NCBI RefSeq assembly: GCF_019317285.1
Contig: NZ_CP079218.1
Location: 1,550,001 to 1,614,000, forward strand
Reading direction: 5' to 3'
Origin: Pedobacter sp. D749
GTDB taxonomy: Bacteria; Bacteroidota; Bacteroidia; Sphingobacteriales; Sphingobacteriaceae
Length of the DNA: 64,000 nt
Position numbers and translations under genes: made by a program. Below the pieces are notes generated by a model. The model did no database searches. It saw nothing but the letters and a program-made list of their open reading frames with translations, and was not told where the DNA came from. Below, one piece after another: positions 36,787 through 47,400 of the stretch. How positions within the stretch are numbered: position 1 is the first letter of the stretch; every line of letters starts with the position of its first letter.

Positions 36787-37097
36787 ATTTGAGTTTTGAT
36801 TGCCACAATAATAATTAGTTTTAGCGGAATTTAATGGCTATTGCTAAATATATTATCACCTTATAAGTGATGGACTATACAATCAGTATCTGGTTGCTGC
36901 AAATATTTGGCAAAAATCTATTCAAGGTTAATTTTTATACTTCCACATTTTGTGATCATCAATTCTGCAAATCGTATCGTTGCTGATATCCTGGGCAAAT
37001 TATTGAATATAATATGTTTTTGATTGTTCTAAATCGTTTTATTTGTAAAATTAAGTGATATATTTATAATTAAAATCTAAACCAAGTATTCCATTTT
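36787..37097. other. Divergent intergenic region before galM-like gene
   Basis: AT-rich sequence of 311 bases between two divergent sugar-related genes. It should hold both promoters. No palindrome or repeat stood out. Confidence 0.4.
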
Positions 37098-38270
37098 ATG
37101 AAACCAAAAGTATTATTTGGCCTAAGCGCGCTAGTAGCTATCGGCTTTACATCTTTTCAATCCGGAACACAAAAATCTTCATCAGCAGATAGTTTGAAAA
37201 GCGATTCTGCGGCAGTTGTAAAATTATTCCCCGATTCTTTTAAAAAGGAAACTGATGGTAAACAAACAGCATTATACACTTTAAAGAATAAGAACAATGC
37301 GGAAGCAATTTTTACCAATTACGGTGGGCGCCTGGTTAGTTTATTGGTGCCGGATAAAGATGGTAGGTTAGTAGATGTGGTGGTGGGTTTTAAAAGTGTT
37401 GGTGATTACGAAAAATCTACCGAACCCTATTTTGGTGCAACTATTGGCCGATATGGCAACCGAATTGCCAAAGGTAAATTTACGCTTGAAGGTAAAACCT
37501 ATTCGCTGTTTACCAATAACGGACAAAATACTCTTCATGGTGGAAAAAAAGGATATCAATATGTAGTTTGGGATGCGAACCAGCCTAACCCCAATACTTT
37601 GGTGCTACATTATTTATCAAAAGATGGCGATGAAAAGTTTCCTGGTAATTTAGATGTTAAGGTAACTTATACCTTAACAGACGATAATGAATTGAAAATG
37701 GATTATGAAGCTAAAACAGATAAAACTACAGTGGTAAATTTAACAAATCATGCATTTTTTAATTTAAATGGCGATGGAAGCGGTGAGATTTTGAATCACA
37801 AAGTGCAGATTTATGCAGATGAATATACACCTGTTGATTCTACTTTAATCCCGACCGGAAAAATGGATAAAGTTAAGGGTACGCCCTTCGATTTCACCAC
37901 CGCAACAACTATTGGTGCTCGTATACATGATAAAAATGAGCAATTAACTTTTGGTAAAGGTTACGATCACAACTATGTGCTTAATAAAAACAAAGCAATG
38001 GGCATGTTCCATGCGGCTACGGTTAAAGGAGATAAATCGGGTATTATAATGGATATTTATACGCAGGAGCCAGGTTTACAGTTCTACAGCGGGAACTTTA
38101 TGCAAAGTAAAAATACTTTTAAAACTGGTGCTAAAGATGATTTTAGAACCGCAATTGCAATGGAAACGCAGCATTTTCCGGATTCTCCAAATCAACCTGC
38201 TTTTCCGTCAACGGTTTTAAAGCCAGGAGAGGTGTATAAAACGAGTTCTATCTATAAATTTACCAAATAA
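37098..38270 (+). CDS. Exported aldose 1-epimerase (galactose mutarotase)
   Basis: This 390-residue protein interconverts alpha and beta anomers of aldoses. The start has a lipoprotein-like or signal region (MKPKVLFGLSALVAIGFTSF) followed by a Ser-rich linker. The fold is GalM-type: TNYGGRLVSLLVPDKDG, YFGATIGRYGNRIAKGKF, and catalytic His in NLTNHAFFNL with Glu in AIAMETQHFPDSPNQP. An exported mutarotase suits the handling of sugars in the periplasm. It ends at a bidirectional terminator. Confidence 0.93.
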   Translation: MKPKVLFGLSALVAIGFTSFQSGTQKSSSADSLKSDSAAVVKLFPDSFKKETDGKQTALYTLKNKNNAEAIFTNYGGRLVSLLVPDKDGRLVDVVVGFKSVGDYEKSTEPYFGATIGRYGNRIAKGKFTLEGKTYSLFTNNGQNTLHGGKKGYQYVVWDANQPNPNTLVLHYLSKDGDEKFPGNLDVKVTYTLTDDNELKMDYEAKTDKTTVVNLTNHAFFNLNGDGSGEILNHKVQIYADEYTPVDSTLIPTGKMDKVKGTPFDFTTATTIGARIHDKNEQLTFGKGYDHNYVLNKNKAMGMFHAATVKGDKSGIIMDIYTQEPGLQFYSGNFMQSKNTFKTGAKDDFRTAIAMETQHFPDSPNQPAFPSTVLKPGEVYKTSSIYKFTK

Positions 38271-38304
38271 TCATGTCAAGGATCAATGTATCCCGATAAT
38301 CATA

Positions 38305-38345
38305 AAATAAATACGGCCTATAGAAATGCAGGCTGTATTTATTTT
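38305..38345. terminator. Bidirectional terminator between convergent genes
   Basis: AAATAAATACGGCCT and AGGCTGTATTTATTT pair with one wobble, flanked by A/T runs. The right arm overlaps the stop codon of the HAD gene. Confidence 0.8.
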
Positions 38346-39009
38346 AGAAAAGTTCCTGTAAAACAGGATCAGTATAATCTTCTATAAAAGCAAAAACGTT
38401 ATTGTAATCAGAAAATTCTTCCCTGGTGTGCATGGTGGTTAGTACAACACATTTCATCCCCGCATTTTGGGCGGCTTCAACACCTTTTGGTGCATCTTCA
38501 AAAACGATACATTGCTTAGCTTCAATACCTAAAATTTCAGCCCCTTTGGTAAAGGTTTCCGGATCTGGTTTACTATTCACAACGTCTTCAGCACTTACTA
38601 TAGCTTTAAAATAAGAGCGGATATTTAAGTTATCAAGAACAAAATTAATGTTGAAAGGAATAGCTGCCGAACCAATTGCCATTTGAATGCCTGATTGTTT
38701 TGCTTTTTCGAAAAAATCGCCTAAGCCAGCTATTAACGATAAATGTTTTTTATATGCCGCCTGATAACGGTGTTCCTTCTCGATAGAAATCTGATCAATT
38801 TGTTCCTGTGAGAAATGACCAACACCAAAAACACGTTCCAACAGATCCTGGTTTTTGCCGTACATCTGTTTTTTAACCGCATCAAAGCTGATGCTTGCGC
38901 CTAAATCTTGCGTAAGTATATCATGCCATGCACGATTGTGGAAAGCCATATCGTTAATCATGGTTCCGTTAAGATCGAAAAGGAAAGCTTTAGGTTTATC
39001 GTTCGTCAT
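38344..39009 (-). CDS. HAD-superfamily hydrolase, beta-phosphoglucomutase-like, with DLN motif
   Basis: This 221-residue protein has a HAD core and a helical cap. Motif I is FLFDLNGTMIND, with nucleophile Asp12 but Asn14 where DxD enzymes have the acid/base Asp. Later motifs are present: IGSAA (II), KPDPE (III) and FEDAPKGVEAAQNAGM (IV). Loss of the second Asp should weaken ordinary phosphatase or mutase chemistry. The cap is like beta-phosphoglucomutase (GKNQDLLERVFG). The enzyme may use another mechanism or be a regulated variant. Confidence 0.88.
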   Translation of the reverse strand: MTNDKPKAFLFDLNGTMINDMAFHNRAWHDILTQDLGASISFDAVKKQMYGKNQDLLERVFGVGHFSQEQIDQISIEKEHRYQAAYKKHLSLIAGLGDFFEKAKQSGIQMAIGSAAIPFNINFVLDNLNIRSYFKAIVSAEDVVNSKPDPETFTKGAEILGIEAKQCIVFEDAPKGVEAAQNAGMKCVVLTTMHTREEFSDYNNVFAFIEDYTDPVLQELF

Positions 39010-39105
39010 GGCTGCAAAATTATCAGATTTTTTTATGATTATGATAAAATACGGTTATCATTACCAAAATTTAACTCATCAAGGAAGTGAAACAGTAAGA
39101 AAGTA

Positions 39106-39756
39106 TTAATCTTTTTGCTTTTTAAAATAAAAGTAACAAAGTGGGAAGAGGCAAATCAAGCCTAAAAGAAAACCACCAACGGTATCTGTAAACCAATGTG
39201 CACCCAGGTAAATTCTGGATGGGGCAATGGTGATCATCAAAAATGCTGATAAATAGGTTACTATATTCCTTGTTAGCCTCGGCACATCTTTCAAAGTATT
39301 CATCAAAATAATTAAGAAACCAAAAAAAAGCGTGTAAGAAAGTACATGCCCGCTGGGATAGCTTTGAAACCGGTTTACTTCTACCAGACGTACGTAAAAT
39401 GCAGTAGGGCGAGGACGGTCGATTACATTTTTTATACCCAGAATAATTAATCCGGATAGTAGCACCGTCGAAATGAATATTCCCTCACGCTTATATTTCT
39501 GATAATAAAATATAAACGCCACAACTATTACTGAAAGTAATGAATAGGGAAGTTCGCCAAAAAAGCTAATGGCCAGCATCAATTTATCCAACCAGTCTGC
39601 ATGGTATTGTTGAATAAAGAGAGAAGTTTTAATGTCAAAATCAAGTATAGGATGCTGCGCAATAAAAAAACTTAAACAAGTAAAAGCAGCTATGAGTACG
39701 ACGAGTATAAAGATTAATGTATTTCGTTTTAAAGCCATAGGTTTAGGAAAAGCCAA
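39106..39756 (-). CDS. PAP2-family membrane phosphatase
   Basis: This 216-residue protein has about six helices and the three acid phosphatase motifs: KNVIDRPRP, PSGH (in QSYPSGHVLSYTLFFG) and SRIYLGAHWFTD with the catalytic histidines. Family members remove phosphates from undecaprenyl or phosphatidyl lipids. A monocistronic gene between a HAD hydrolase and a gene-free stretch; its precise substrate is open. Confidence 0.92.
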   Translation of the reverse strand: MAFPKPMALKRNTLIFILVVLIAAFTCLSFFIAQHPILDFDIKTSLFIQQYHADWLDKLMLAISFFGELPYSLLSVIVVAFIFYYQKYKREGIFISTVLLSGLIILGIKNVIDRPRPTAFYVRLVEVNRFQSYPSGHVLSYTLFFGFLIILMNTLKDVPRLTRNIVTYLSAFLMITIAPSRIYLGAHWFTDTVGGFLLGLICLFPLCYFYFKKQKD

Positions 39757-40252
39757 AACTATGGATTTTATGGCAATAGGTGCAAAATTTTCAGCTTTTT
39801 TAAACTGGTTAGGATTTGATAACCAAATCTAAATTTGATTTTAAGAAAAACCATAAGGTTGAAAATTTCATCATGGAAATAAGACGATTCATCAAGGAAA
39901 TACACCTATCTGTATAATCCGTTATAATAAGTTGAAATGATTTTTAATATTCGGGTCAGATAATAAGGATATCTATGCTTAACAGGTTGGCAGGATTAAT
40001 TTCCTGCCGACTAAAGAAGCACACGCTTCGACAATTTATTCACAAATTATACTTTTTGTATTAACGCTTCAGCCCAAGCCTACCTCCTTTAAAAGAGGAG
40101 GTGCTTAGGTTGTTCCCATATTTCCGTTTTAGCACTTCGAGTATTCCAGGTCGTTATTTTACCAGTATCGTTCTTTAAATTACAGATAGGTTATTGAGTA
40201 ATTTTTGTGGCTATCCATTTAATATCCGTAATTTGGTTTTTTAATTTGCAGA
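39757..40252. other. Intergenic region with a strong hairpin
   Basis: It carries a hairpin at about 40075-40110 (CCTACCTCCTTT and AAAGAGGAGGT) and otherwise AT-rich sequence. A promoter-like pair, TTTG at 40204 and TAATTTGG at 40229, lies just before the YhhN gene. Confidence 0.5.
40204..40236 (+). promoter_or_regulatory. Possible promoter of the YhhN gene
   Basis: TTTG is followed after 21 bases by TAATTTGG, close to the Bacteroidota -33/-7 pair (TTTG, TAnnTTTG) with one base missing in the -7 box. It ends 16 bases before the start. Confidence 0.3.
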
Positions 40253-40963
40253 ATGCAAATCTTAATACTGATGAAGACTAAACTATTTTCATTTATATTC
40301 TCCCTTGTATTTGTAATTCAGCTATATGCCGAATATAGCAATAATACAAGCTTGGGTACTTTTTCTAAACCGCTGATTGTGCTGATACTTTTGGTATGGC
40401 TATATGTTGCTACAAATTTGAAAGGCCGATTCCATAAAAGGATTTTTACAGGATTAATTTTTGCTTGGGCAGGAGATCTGTTATTGATGCTGCAGGATGG
40501 AAGGACAAGTTTTTTTATCTTCGGATTGGCTGCTTTTTTAGTTTGCCATATTTTTTACATCAGGGCATTTACGCTCGATCATAAATCGAATCCAAGTCAT
40601 AAAACACCCTATTTTTTATGGGCTGTGGGGGCATTTGCCATCTTTTGCTCAGGTCTGTTTTTCTACCTCCAGCCAAAACTAGGAGCAATGCAGTTCCCTG
40701 TTTTAATGTATGCCATTATTATCTGTGTGATGGCATTAATGGCTGTTAACCGCTATGGAAAAGTGAATATTTTTAGTTTTAAACTTATTCTTTATGGTGC
40801 GTTGTTTTTCTTGCTGTCTGACAGTGTCTTAGCTGTTAATAAATTTGCGCAGCCCATTCCGCAAGGCGGTGCGCTGATTATGGCTACATATATGATTGCA
40901 CAATATTTAATTGTTTATGGTACTATTGAGCGCAAGTTGGTAGTAATGCGGACGGAAGTATAG
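40253..40963 (+). CDS. YhhN-family membrane protein (lysoplasmalogenase-like)
   Basis: This 236-residue protein has eight or so hydrophobic helices and the YhhN phrases KPLIVLILLVWLYV, FAWAGDLLLMLQDG and FLVCHIFYIRAF. The mammalian homologue TMEM86B cleaves vinyl-ether lysoplasmalogens; the bacterial activity is less certain. A second in-frame ATG at 40271 would remove six residues and might be the true start. Confidence 0.88.
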   Translation: MQILILMKTKLFSFIFSLVFVIQLYAEYSNNTSLGTFSKPLIVLILLVWLYVATNLKGRFHKRIFTGLIFAWAGDLLLMLQDGRTSFFIFGLAAFLVCHIFYIRAFTLDHKSNPSHKTPYFLWAVGAFAIFCSGLFFYLQPKLGAMQFPVLMYAIIICVMALMAVNRYGKVNIFSFKLILYGALFFLLSDSVLAVNKFAQPIPQGGALIMATYMIAQYLIVYGTIERKLVVMRTEV

Positions 40964-41248
40964 GGAGTTGTGGTCTGTAAAATCTGATTTTTGTTTTTTG
41001 AAAGCAGGGTTCTGTATTAATCGGTTACTGTAGTCCTGCTATCGTTCCAATCTTTTTAACAGGTGCTGTCAGTGCATTGAATACGGATGGAGCGTATCGG
41101 TTACAGATACTTCGTGCCTCAGCATGACAGTGTATTTAAGGTCGTTGCAAATTAAAAAGGATTTTCACTATATCAGGTTTATAAAACTCAAGGTTGTAGA
41201 GGAAAGAAAAATATAAATCACTGCCTAAATCTTCAATCATATCATCCT

Positions 41249-43630
41249 TTATCTTCCACCTTTCTTTTCCTTATCCAAAACAGTAAAAGACTGTACCAGG
41301 CGTTCTCCATTTTCATCAACTAAGGTTAAGGTATGTTTACCTGGTGGCGGACTAATGGCCAATTGATGAAAATTAGTTGTTGTTGCTACGTATTCATTAT
41401 CAATGTGCCAATATATTTTAGCACCTGCATTTCTGTGTGCTGCATTAAGCACAATTTTACCTCTTGAGCCATCCTGTTCTAAGGGAATGTAAACTATCGC
41501 ATTATTTTTTGGATAAATGACTTCCATTACACTATTTCCGCCCGAGAGTTCACAGCCAGCTTTAAAAGGAGGGAGGGATTTATAATCGCTGTTTTTTATT
41601 TTATAATAATATTCCATGGCCGGTGGTAAAATAAACCAGCTTTTGTGCTGCATATAGGGTATGCTTTCGCATTGGTCGGTGACCCTAAAAGTACCTGTTC
41701 TGTCTAAATGTACCAGTTTGTGAAAAGGACAGATGGCAGTTTTTTCTCCGGAAACGGGAACAAGCTCTTCTACAACATCTGTGCAATATTCTGCTGCCTT
41801 GTAACCGCTTTTTTTGCAAATTTTAAGCTTTTTAAGCTTGGTTGTGGGCGTTTCAAACCATTTTCCATTGGGTAATAACCTAAAAATATCAAAGAGTACT
41901 GGTGCGGCTGCTTCTATTCCTACTAAACCCGGTCTGCCTTCTCCATCTGCATTACCCACCCAAACACACACTACATAATTTGGAGTTAAGCCTACGGCCC
42001 AGGCATCGCGAAAACCAAAACTGGTACCAGTTTTCCATGCTATTCTTTGCGACGAGGAAAATTGTTCCCATAAGCCTTCATCACCCGGGCGCATCACTTC
42101 TTCCATGGCATTAAAGGTTGCCCATATTGCTCCATGATCTAAAAATGAGTTGCGCTGATAGTCTTTTTCTTCTTTAGTTATATTATTAAAGTAAGTTGCC
42201 TGTTTATAGTCTTCAGTATTGTAAAGGCCTTTGTAGGTGTTGAAATGGTTAAGCGTACGCACCATACCCATGTAAGTGTTGGCCAAATCCCACATCGTAA
42301 CTTCACTACCACCCAAAATTAATGACAGACCATAATGATCTGCTGGCTGGTTCAGTGTTCCTATCCCTAATTTTTTTAATTTATCATAAAAGCGTTCGTA
42401 TTTATATTGCTGCAACATTTTCACTGCCGGGATGTTCAGAGAGCGGCTCAGCGCTTTATCTGCAGCGATAGCGCCGTCATAACCCAGATCATAATTTTGA
42501 GGCGAATAACCTGCTATTTGAGTCGGGATATCTGGAATTAGGGTGTGCGGCAATATGAATCCATCATTCATCATGCTGGCATAAAGCAAAGGTTTTAAGG
42601 TACTACCCGGGCTGCGCGGCGCTTTAATCATATCTACGTGACTTTGCAGGTCAGCATTTTCCGGCTGGTAAATATTGCCTGCATAACTCACCACATGACC
42701 AGTTCTGGCGTCAAGCACTAAAGCTGATATATTATTAATATCGTTGGCTCTGTAGCGGTTGTTATAGCGTTTTAATATCGAGTTTACTTTCAACTGGATG
42801 TTTTCATCCAATGTGGAGGTAATCCTCGTAGAATTGATTTTTAAACTTGCTCTTTCCGCTTTAAAACGGTTTAATAAATGGGGCGCATTTTGTGGTAGGG
42901 GCATGGGCTTGCCGGGAACAGGCTCTAACTTAGCTAAATTAGCCGTTGCCTGATCCATGTATTTTAACTTGGCTAACTTATCTAATAAATCGTTTCTTTT
43001 TTTGATCAGCCTGCTCGAGTTTTTACCAGGATGAACTAACGATGGGCTGTTGGGAAGAACGGCTAAAGTAGCCATCTCACCCCAGGAGAGCGTTTTGGCA
43101 TCACGTCCATAATAGCGCCAACTTGCAGCCTCCAAACCCACTACATTACTTCCAAAAGGCGCGTTAGCAGCATATAAGCCAATAATTTCTTCCTTTGAGT
43201 ATTTTATTTCTAAGCGTAATGCTAAAATTACTTCCAATAGTTTTTGCCAAACCGTTCGGTCTTGTTTTCGTGATAAACGGATTACCTGCATGGTTAAGGT
43301 ACTGCCGCCACTTACCACACTTTTTGCCCGCCAGTTTTGTCGCATGGCCCTGCTCATGGCCAATATATCTACGCCAAAGTGGCTATAAAATCGTTTATCC
43401 TCGAAAGCGATAATGCAATCCTTAAATTTTACTGGGACGCTGTCTGCTACCGGGAAGCGCCACTGTCCATCGCTGGCAATTGCAGCACTTAATAAATTAC
43501 CATTGCTGGCCTCAATAACATAGGAGGTAGGCGTTTTGAAAAGTTTGGATGGTAAAGCGAAAAGGAAAGCCAAAAGCAATACAAAGCAGATGATGTCGGA
43601 AATGAGAAATGCTTTTGGGATTTTGTTCAT
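41249..43630 (-). CDS. pbpC: Penicillin-binding protein 1C
   Basis: This 793-residue bifunctional peptidoglycan synthase has an N-terminal membrane helix (~10-27), a GT51 glycosyltransferase domain with EDKRFYSHFGVD and GGSTLTMQVIRL, a transpeptidase domain with SPGSTLKPLLYAS (Ser-x-x-Lys) and KTGTSFGFRDAW, and the BiPBP C-terminal domain. In many bacteria pbpC lies directly beside the alpha-2-macroglobulin gene. Here they keep the same order and strand but are parted by a RAYT element, so the promoter of pbpC may be affected. Confidence 0.96.
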   Translation of the reverse strand: MNKIPKAFLISDIICFVLLLAFLFALPSKLFKTPTSYVIEASNGNLLSAAIASDGQWRFPVADSVPVKFKDCIIAFEDKRFYSHFGVDILAMSRAMRQNWRAKSVVSGGSTLTMQVIRLSRKQDRTVWQKLLEVILALRLEIKYSKEEIIGLYAANAPFGSNVVGLEAASWRYYGRDAKTLSWGEMATLAVLPNSPSLVHPGKNSSRLIKKRNDLLDKLAKLKYMDQATANLAKLEPVPGKPMPLPQNAPHLLNRFKAERASLKINSTRITSTLDENIQLKVNSILKRYNNRYRANDINNISALVLDARTGHVVSYAGNIYQPENADLQSHVDMIKAPRSPGSTLKPLLYASMMNDGFILPHTLIPDIPTQIAGYSPQNYDLGYDGAIAADKALSRSLNIPAVKMLQQYKYERFYDKLKKLGIGTLNQPADHYGLSLILGGSEVTMWDLANTYMGMVRTLNHFNTYKGLYNTEDYKQATYFNNITKEEKDYQRNSFLDHGAIWATFNAMEEVMRPGDEGLWEQFSSSQRIAWKTGTSFGFRDAWAVGLTPNYVVCVWVGNADGEGRPGLVGIEAAAPVLFDIFRLLPNGKWFETPTTKLKKLKICKKSGYKAAEYCTDVVEELVPVSGEKTAICPFHKLVHLDRTGTFRVTDQCESIPYMQHKSWFILPPAMEYYYKIKNSDYKSLPPFKAGCELSGGNSVMEVIYPKNNAIVYIPLEQDGSRGKIVLNAAHRNAGAKIYWHIDNEYVATTTNFHQLAISPPPGKHTLTLVDENGERLVQSFTVLDKEKKGGR

Positions 43631-43653
43631 TTAATTTTTAATTCTGGCCTTAA

Positions 43654-43737
43654 CTCTAGTCTTAGCGTCTCGCTAAGACATTTGTTGTTTATTATTTTTT
43701 ATTTTTAGAAAGTCGTAGCGTGATGCTACGACTAGAG
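43654..43737. repeat. Paired REP palindromes, left of RAYT
   Basis: Palindrome 43659-43679 (GTCTTAGCG, loop of three, CGCTAAGAC) and palindrome 43712-43732 (GTCGTAGC, loop of five, GCTACGAC) lie in inverted orientation, enclosed by CTCTAGTC and GACTAGAG. Together they form a BIME-like pair 33 bases after the RAYT stop. Confidence 0.85.
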
Positions 43738-43769
43738 ACTTGGCATATATTATTTCAAAATATTAAAAG

Positions 43770-44321
43770 TTATTCGATAATAATAAGATCAACTTGTCCC
43801 TTTCTAATTTGATAATAATCGCCAGCACTACTGTTAATCCAATCTTCTTCTTTTTCTACAAAGCCTGCCATCACAGGATTTTGGTGAATATAATTTAAAC
43901 GCTGGTCTAAAAAATCATTTGTATCTAGTTCTATGGGGTGACTGTGCTGTTGCCAAAATTGAAAGTCTTTATTTCTTTCATTTTTACTCCCTAATTTTTT
44001 CATAATTTCTAACATCCACAACTTTCGACTTTCAGTATTGCTATTTTCAATGGATTTCCTAATGTGCCTTGAAGTAAAACTTTTAAAATCTCTTACAATA
44101 TCAGATATTACTCCATTTTCAGTCCCAATAATTAGATGGATGTGATTTGTCATAATGCAATAGGCATATAATTCTAATCCCTTTTGTTTTTGACAAAACC
44201 TTAAACTATCATAAATAATATCAATGTATTCTTGCCTTGTAAATACGTCAATCCAATCTACAACGGTGAAAGTCACAAAATAAAGTTTAGTATTATCATG
44301 AAATTTATACTTTCTTCCCAT
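43770..44321 (-). CDS. REP-associated tyrosine transposase (RAYT, Y1_Tnp)
   Basis: This 183-residue single-strand transposase-like protein has the HUH pair His60-x-His62 (MTNHIHLII) and the C-terminal helix with RLNYIHQNPVMAG, typical of the RAYT class. The catalytic tyrosine cannot be assigned with certainty. RAYTs process REP palindromes; here paired palindromes lie 20-33 bases outside both ends of the gene. The reading frame is intact. It sits between pbpC and the alpha-2-macroglobulin gene and is in the same direction as both. Confidence 0.92.
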   Translation of the reverse strand: MGRKYKFHDNTKLYFVTFTVVDWIDVFTRQEYIDIIYDSLRFCQKQKGLELYAYCIMTNHIHLIIGTENGVISDIVRDFKSFTSRHIRKSIENSNTESRKLWMLEIMKKLGSKNERNKDFQFWQQHSHPIELDTNDFLDQRLNYIHQNPVMAGFVEKEEDWINSSAGDYYQIRKGQVDLIIIE

Positions 44322-44340
44322 TTTATTTTACAAACGATAC

Positions 44341-44427
44341 CTAGTCTTAGCGTCTCGCTAAGACTCTCGCTCAGTTTAATCAACTCAACGTTAATGTAAT
44401 TATAGGTCGTAGCGAGACGCTACGACC
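44341..44427. repeat. Paired REP palindromes, right of RAYT
   Basis: Palindrome 44344-44364 (GTCTTAGCG/CGCTAAGAC) matches the left copy exactly in both arms. The second, 44405-44427, has arms GGTCGTAGCG and CGCTACGACC with a three-base loop. They are inverted relative to each other as in the left pair. Confidence 0.85.
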
Positions 44428-44452
44428 AGTATTTTGTGGTGCACAAAATATT

Positions 44453-47400
44453 CTACTTCACCACCTGCACCCACTTGCCTGCCTCTGTAGCCGAGATATC
44501 ATTGTTATACATCGCTTCACATTGAACAGCCGATAAGTAATATTTGCCCAGATAAGATGCGTTCAGCAATACCTTATACACCAGGCTTTCACCTTCTCTT
44601 ACGTTAAAGTAAGTGAAAACGCGATCATCCCTGATGTCCTGATAGGTAAAAGGAGATGAAGCCAAAATACTTTGATTATCGTTCACGCGTGTATTGATAA
44701 TTTCCCATCCAGAAGGGAAAATTTGAGTTAATGCCATTTGTTCGTAGTAACCCATTCGCCCAGGATTTTTTACAGTTACTTCTGCATAGAAATCTGTTCC
44801 TTGTTTTAAAGTAGTAGGATCTAAAACTTTTCCGTTTAAACGTTTGTAGCTCACACTCATATCCAAAACTTCAGGACGGTTAGGTAAGAAGTTGTTCTGA
44901 CCAGCAACTGGTTGTCCTTCTAAAACCAAACGAACAAAAAGTACATTATTTCCATTATTAGTAACTGAAGCTGTATTTCCCTTAAAGGTTACAGGTGTAC
45001 TATTAATATATTGAGTAGAATTTACAGGAGCAGACTTTCCATCCAATACATATTGAAATTGCAGTTTATTTGCCGATTGGTTAGATCCACAGAATTTAGC
45101 AATAGCCAACAAACTATAAGCGGTTGTTTGTGTACTGTACCAGGTATTTTCGCCAAGCTTGGCTGCTAAAGGCTGTAATAAACTCGCGGCCTTTGCTTTC
45201 TGACCGAGTAGCGTTAACGTTTCTAAAATCATCGCTTCATCGCGTACATCAGAACCATAAGTTCCACCCAATTGTTTGTAAGCCTGGATGGATGTATCCA
45301 AACCTCTGATCATGTTTTGTGCCACCTCATTTTGCCCAGCCAGTTTATAAGCCGCTGCCAAGCGCCATTTCGCAGCCACAGATAAATATTGGAAAGCTTT
45401 TAAACGGTTCATGGCAGCCATTTCAGGTTTTTTAGCCAGTGCCAGCATGTATAAACGGTATGCTTGTGATAAATCGCCACCATAGAAATTATTGCTGTTT
45501 GGTGCCCAGTTTGTGGCTTTTGATTTTTGAAAGCGCAATAGCTCATCCAGAAGGCCAACAGGTAGGGTATAACCAGCATTTTGTGCCTCAACTAAGAAAT
45601 GGCCGGCATAATTACTTCCCCATTCATCAGATGTGCCTTCTCCAGGCCAGTAAGATAAACCACCATCAGTAGTTTGGAAACCTTTTAGTCTGTTTATGCC
45701 AGCTTTAATATTTTTCTCTGTTCTGGCTTTCTGTTGTTCGTTCAATGGACTCAACCGATCTAAAAATAGTTGTGGGAATATACCCGAAGTCGTTTGCTCA
45801 ACACAGCCATGGGGATATTGAATGAGGTAACTCAATCTTTTGCCAAGGTTAATCGCCGGGATGGAAGATACTTCCAGTGAACCAGAATTAGTACCCGTCA
45901 TTCCGATCGGTAAATAGTTTACAGCCCATTTAGTATGCGGCTGAACCGTTGCAGAAACCACATTGGTTACATAAGGATTTGGATTTCGGATGTCCATTTC
46001 CACATCATAAACCGTTTTTTCGGAACCACTCTGTGCGATGACTTTTACCTTGGCAATGCCTACATTATTCGGCGCTTTTACCTCGAAAGAAGTCATCTGC
46101 TCACCCGTTTGTTTGTAGTAAAGCTGTTGTTTGTTACTGCCTTGAACAATTAAATTACTTGCCTGAAGCTGTACGGATACATTTTTAAGGTTATTCTCTG
46201 TAGCGAAAACGGTTACAGGGAGCGTAAAACTCTCTCCAGGGCCGATTACCCTCGGTAGGGTAGCCAGAACCATTAGCGGCTTTTTAACCTGAACCGATTT
46301 TTCTGCAAAGCCGTAAGCTGCATCCTGTCCGGCAACTACCATCGCCCTTACGGCACCAATGTATTGTGGTAATTTAAATTTGTGTGTTTTGCTTTCGCCT
46401 TTACCAATGGTAAACGGCCCCATAAATTTAACCACTGCTTTAAAACGATTGGCTTTCGCAGGATTTAAGTTTTTATTGATGCTACCGTCACCACCAATGC
46501 TTAAAATACGTTCTAAATTTCCACCCCATGCGCCAAGTACATAGTCGAATAAATCCCAGGTTTTAACGCCCAGACCTTCGCGGGCATAAAATGCACCATG
46601 TGGATCCGGAGTTTTAAATCGGGTTAAATCCAATAAACCTTCATCAACCAGGGCAATAGTATAGGTCATTGCTTTACCGTTTTGCTCGCCTACAGTAATG
46701 GTGTTTTCGGTTTCCGGTTTAATTTTATCGGCCATTTTAATGGTCGGTTTTAAAATGGTTTGCGGATCTTCTATAGAAAGTGGAATAGCACCATACATTC
46801 TAATTGGTAAATCATTAACCGTTTGTGCATGCGGTTGTAATAAAGTAATATTAGCAAAAACATTAGGTGCCATCTCTTTTTCTGCCTTGAACTTAAATTG
46901 CGTTTGTCCGGCTTTGGTATCTACCCAGAAGGTTTTTAATACCCGGCTTCCGTTTTCAATTGAGATAAGTGCTCTTCCGTTTTTGCCCGTTGGGATGGTT
47001 AAGGTAATATCTTCTCCAACGGTGAATTTTTCTTTATTAGCCGTGAAAGATAACATAGAGGCCTCTGTTGGGTTGCTGCCTTGTTCGCGTTGTGCCCAGC
47101 CCGGCCAATCTACGTAAACAGATTTTCCGGTAACGTGTCCGCCATTTACATCGCGTACTAAAATTAAATAACGTCCCCATTCTGGTTCATCAACACGTAA
47201 ATTCCAGCTTCCTTTTCCGTTGAGCAGGCTAACCTGATGACTTTCTACCAGTTTATTGTACTGGTTTTGGGTGAAGTTGGCGTAAGTGTATTGATCATCC
47301 TGTTCCCACCACCAGCGCCATTGTGTTTTATATAACTCTACGGTAACGGTTTTGGTGCCGCTCAATAATTTTCCATCCGTATTTACATTAACGATTTCAA

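Noticed and set aside
43654..44427. A conventional insertion sequence
   Set aside because: The gene is a single-strand RAYT type; there are paired REP palindromes rather than terminal inverted repeats with a target duplication.
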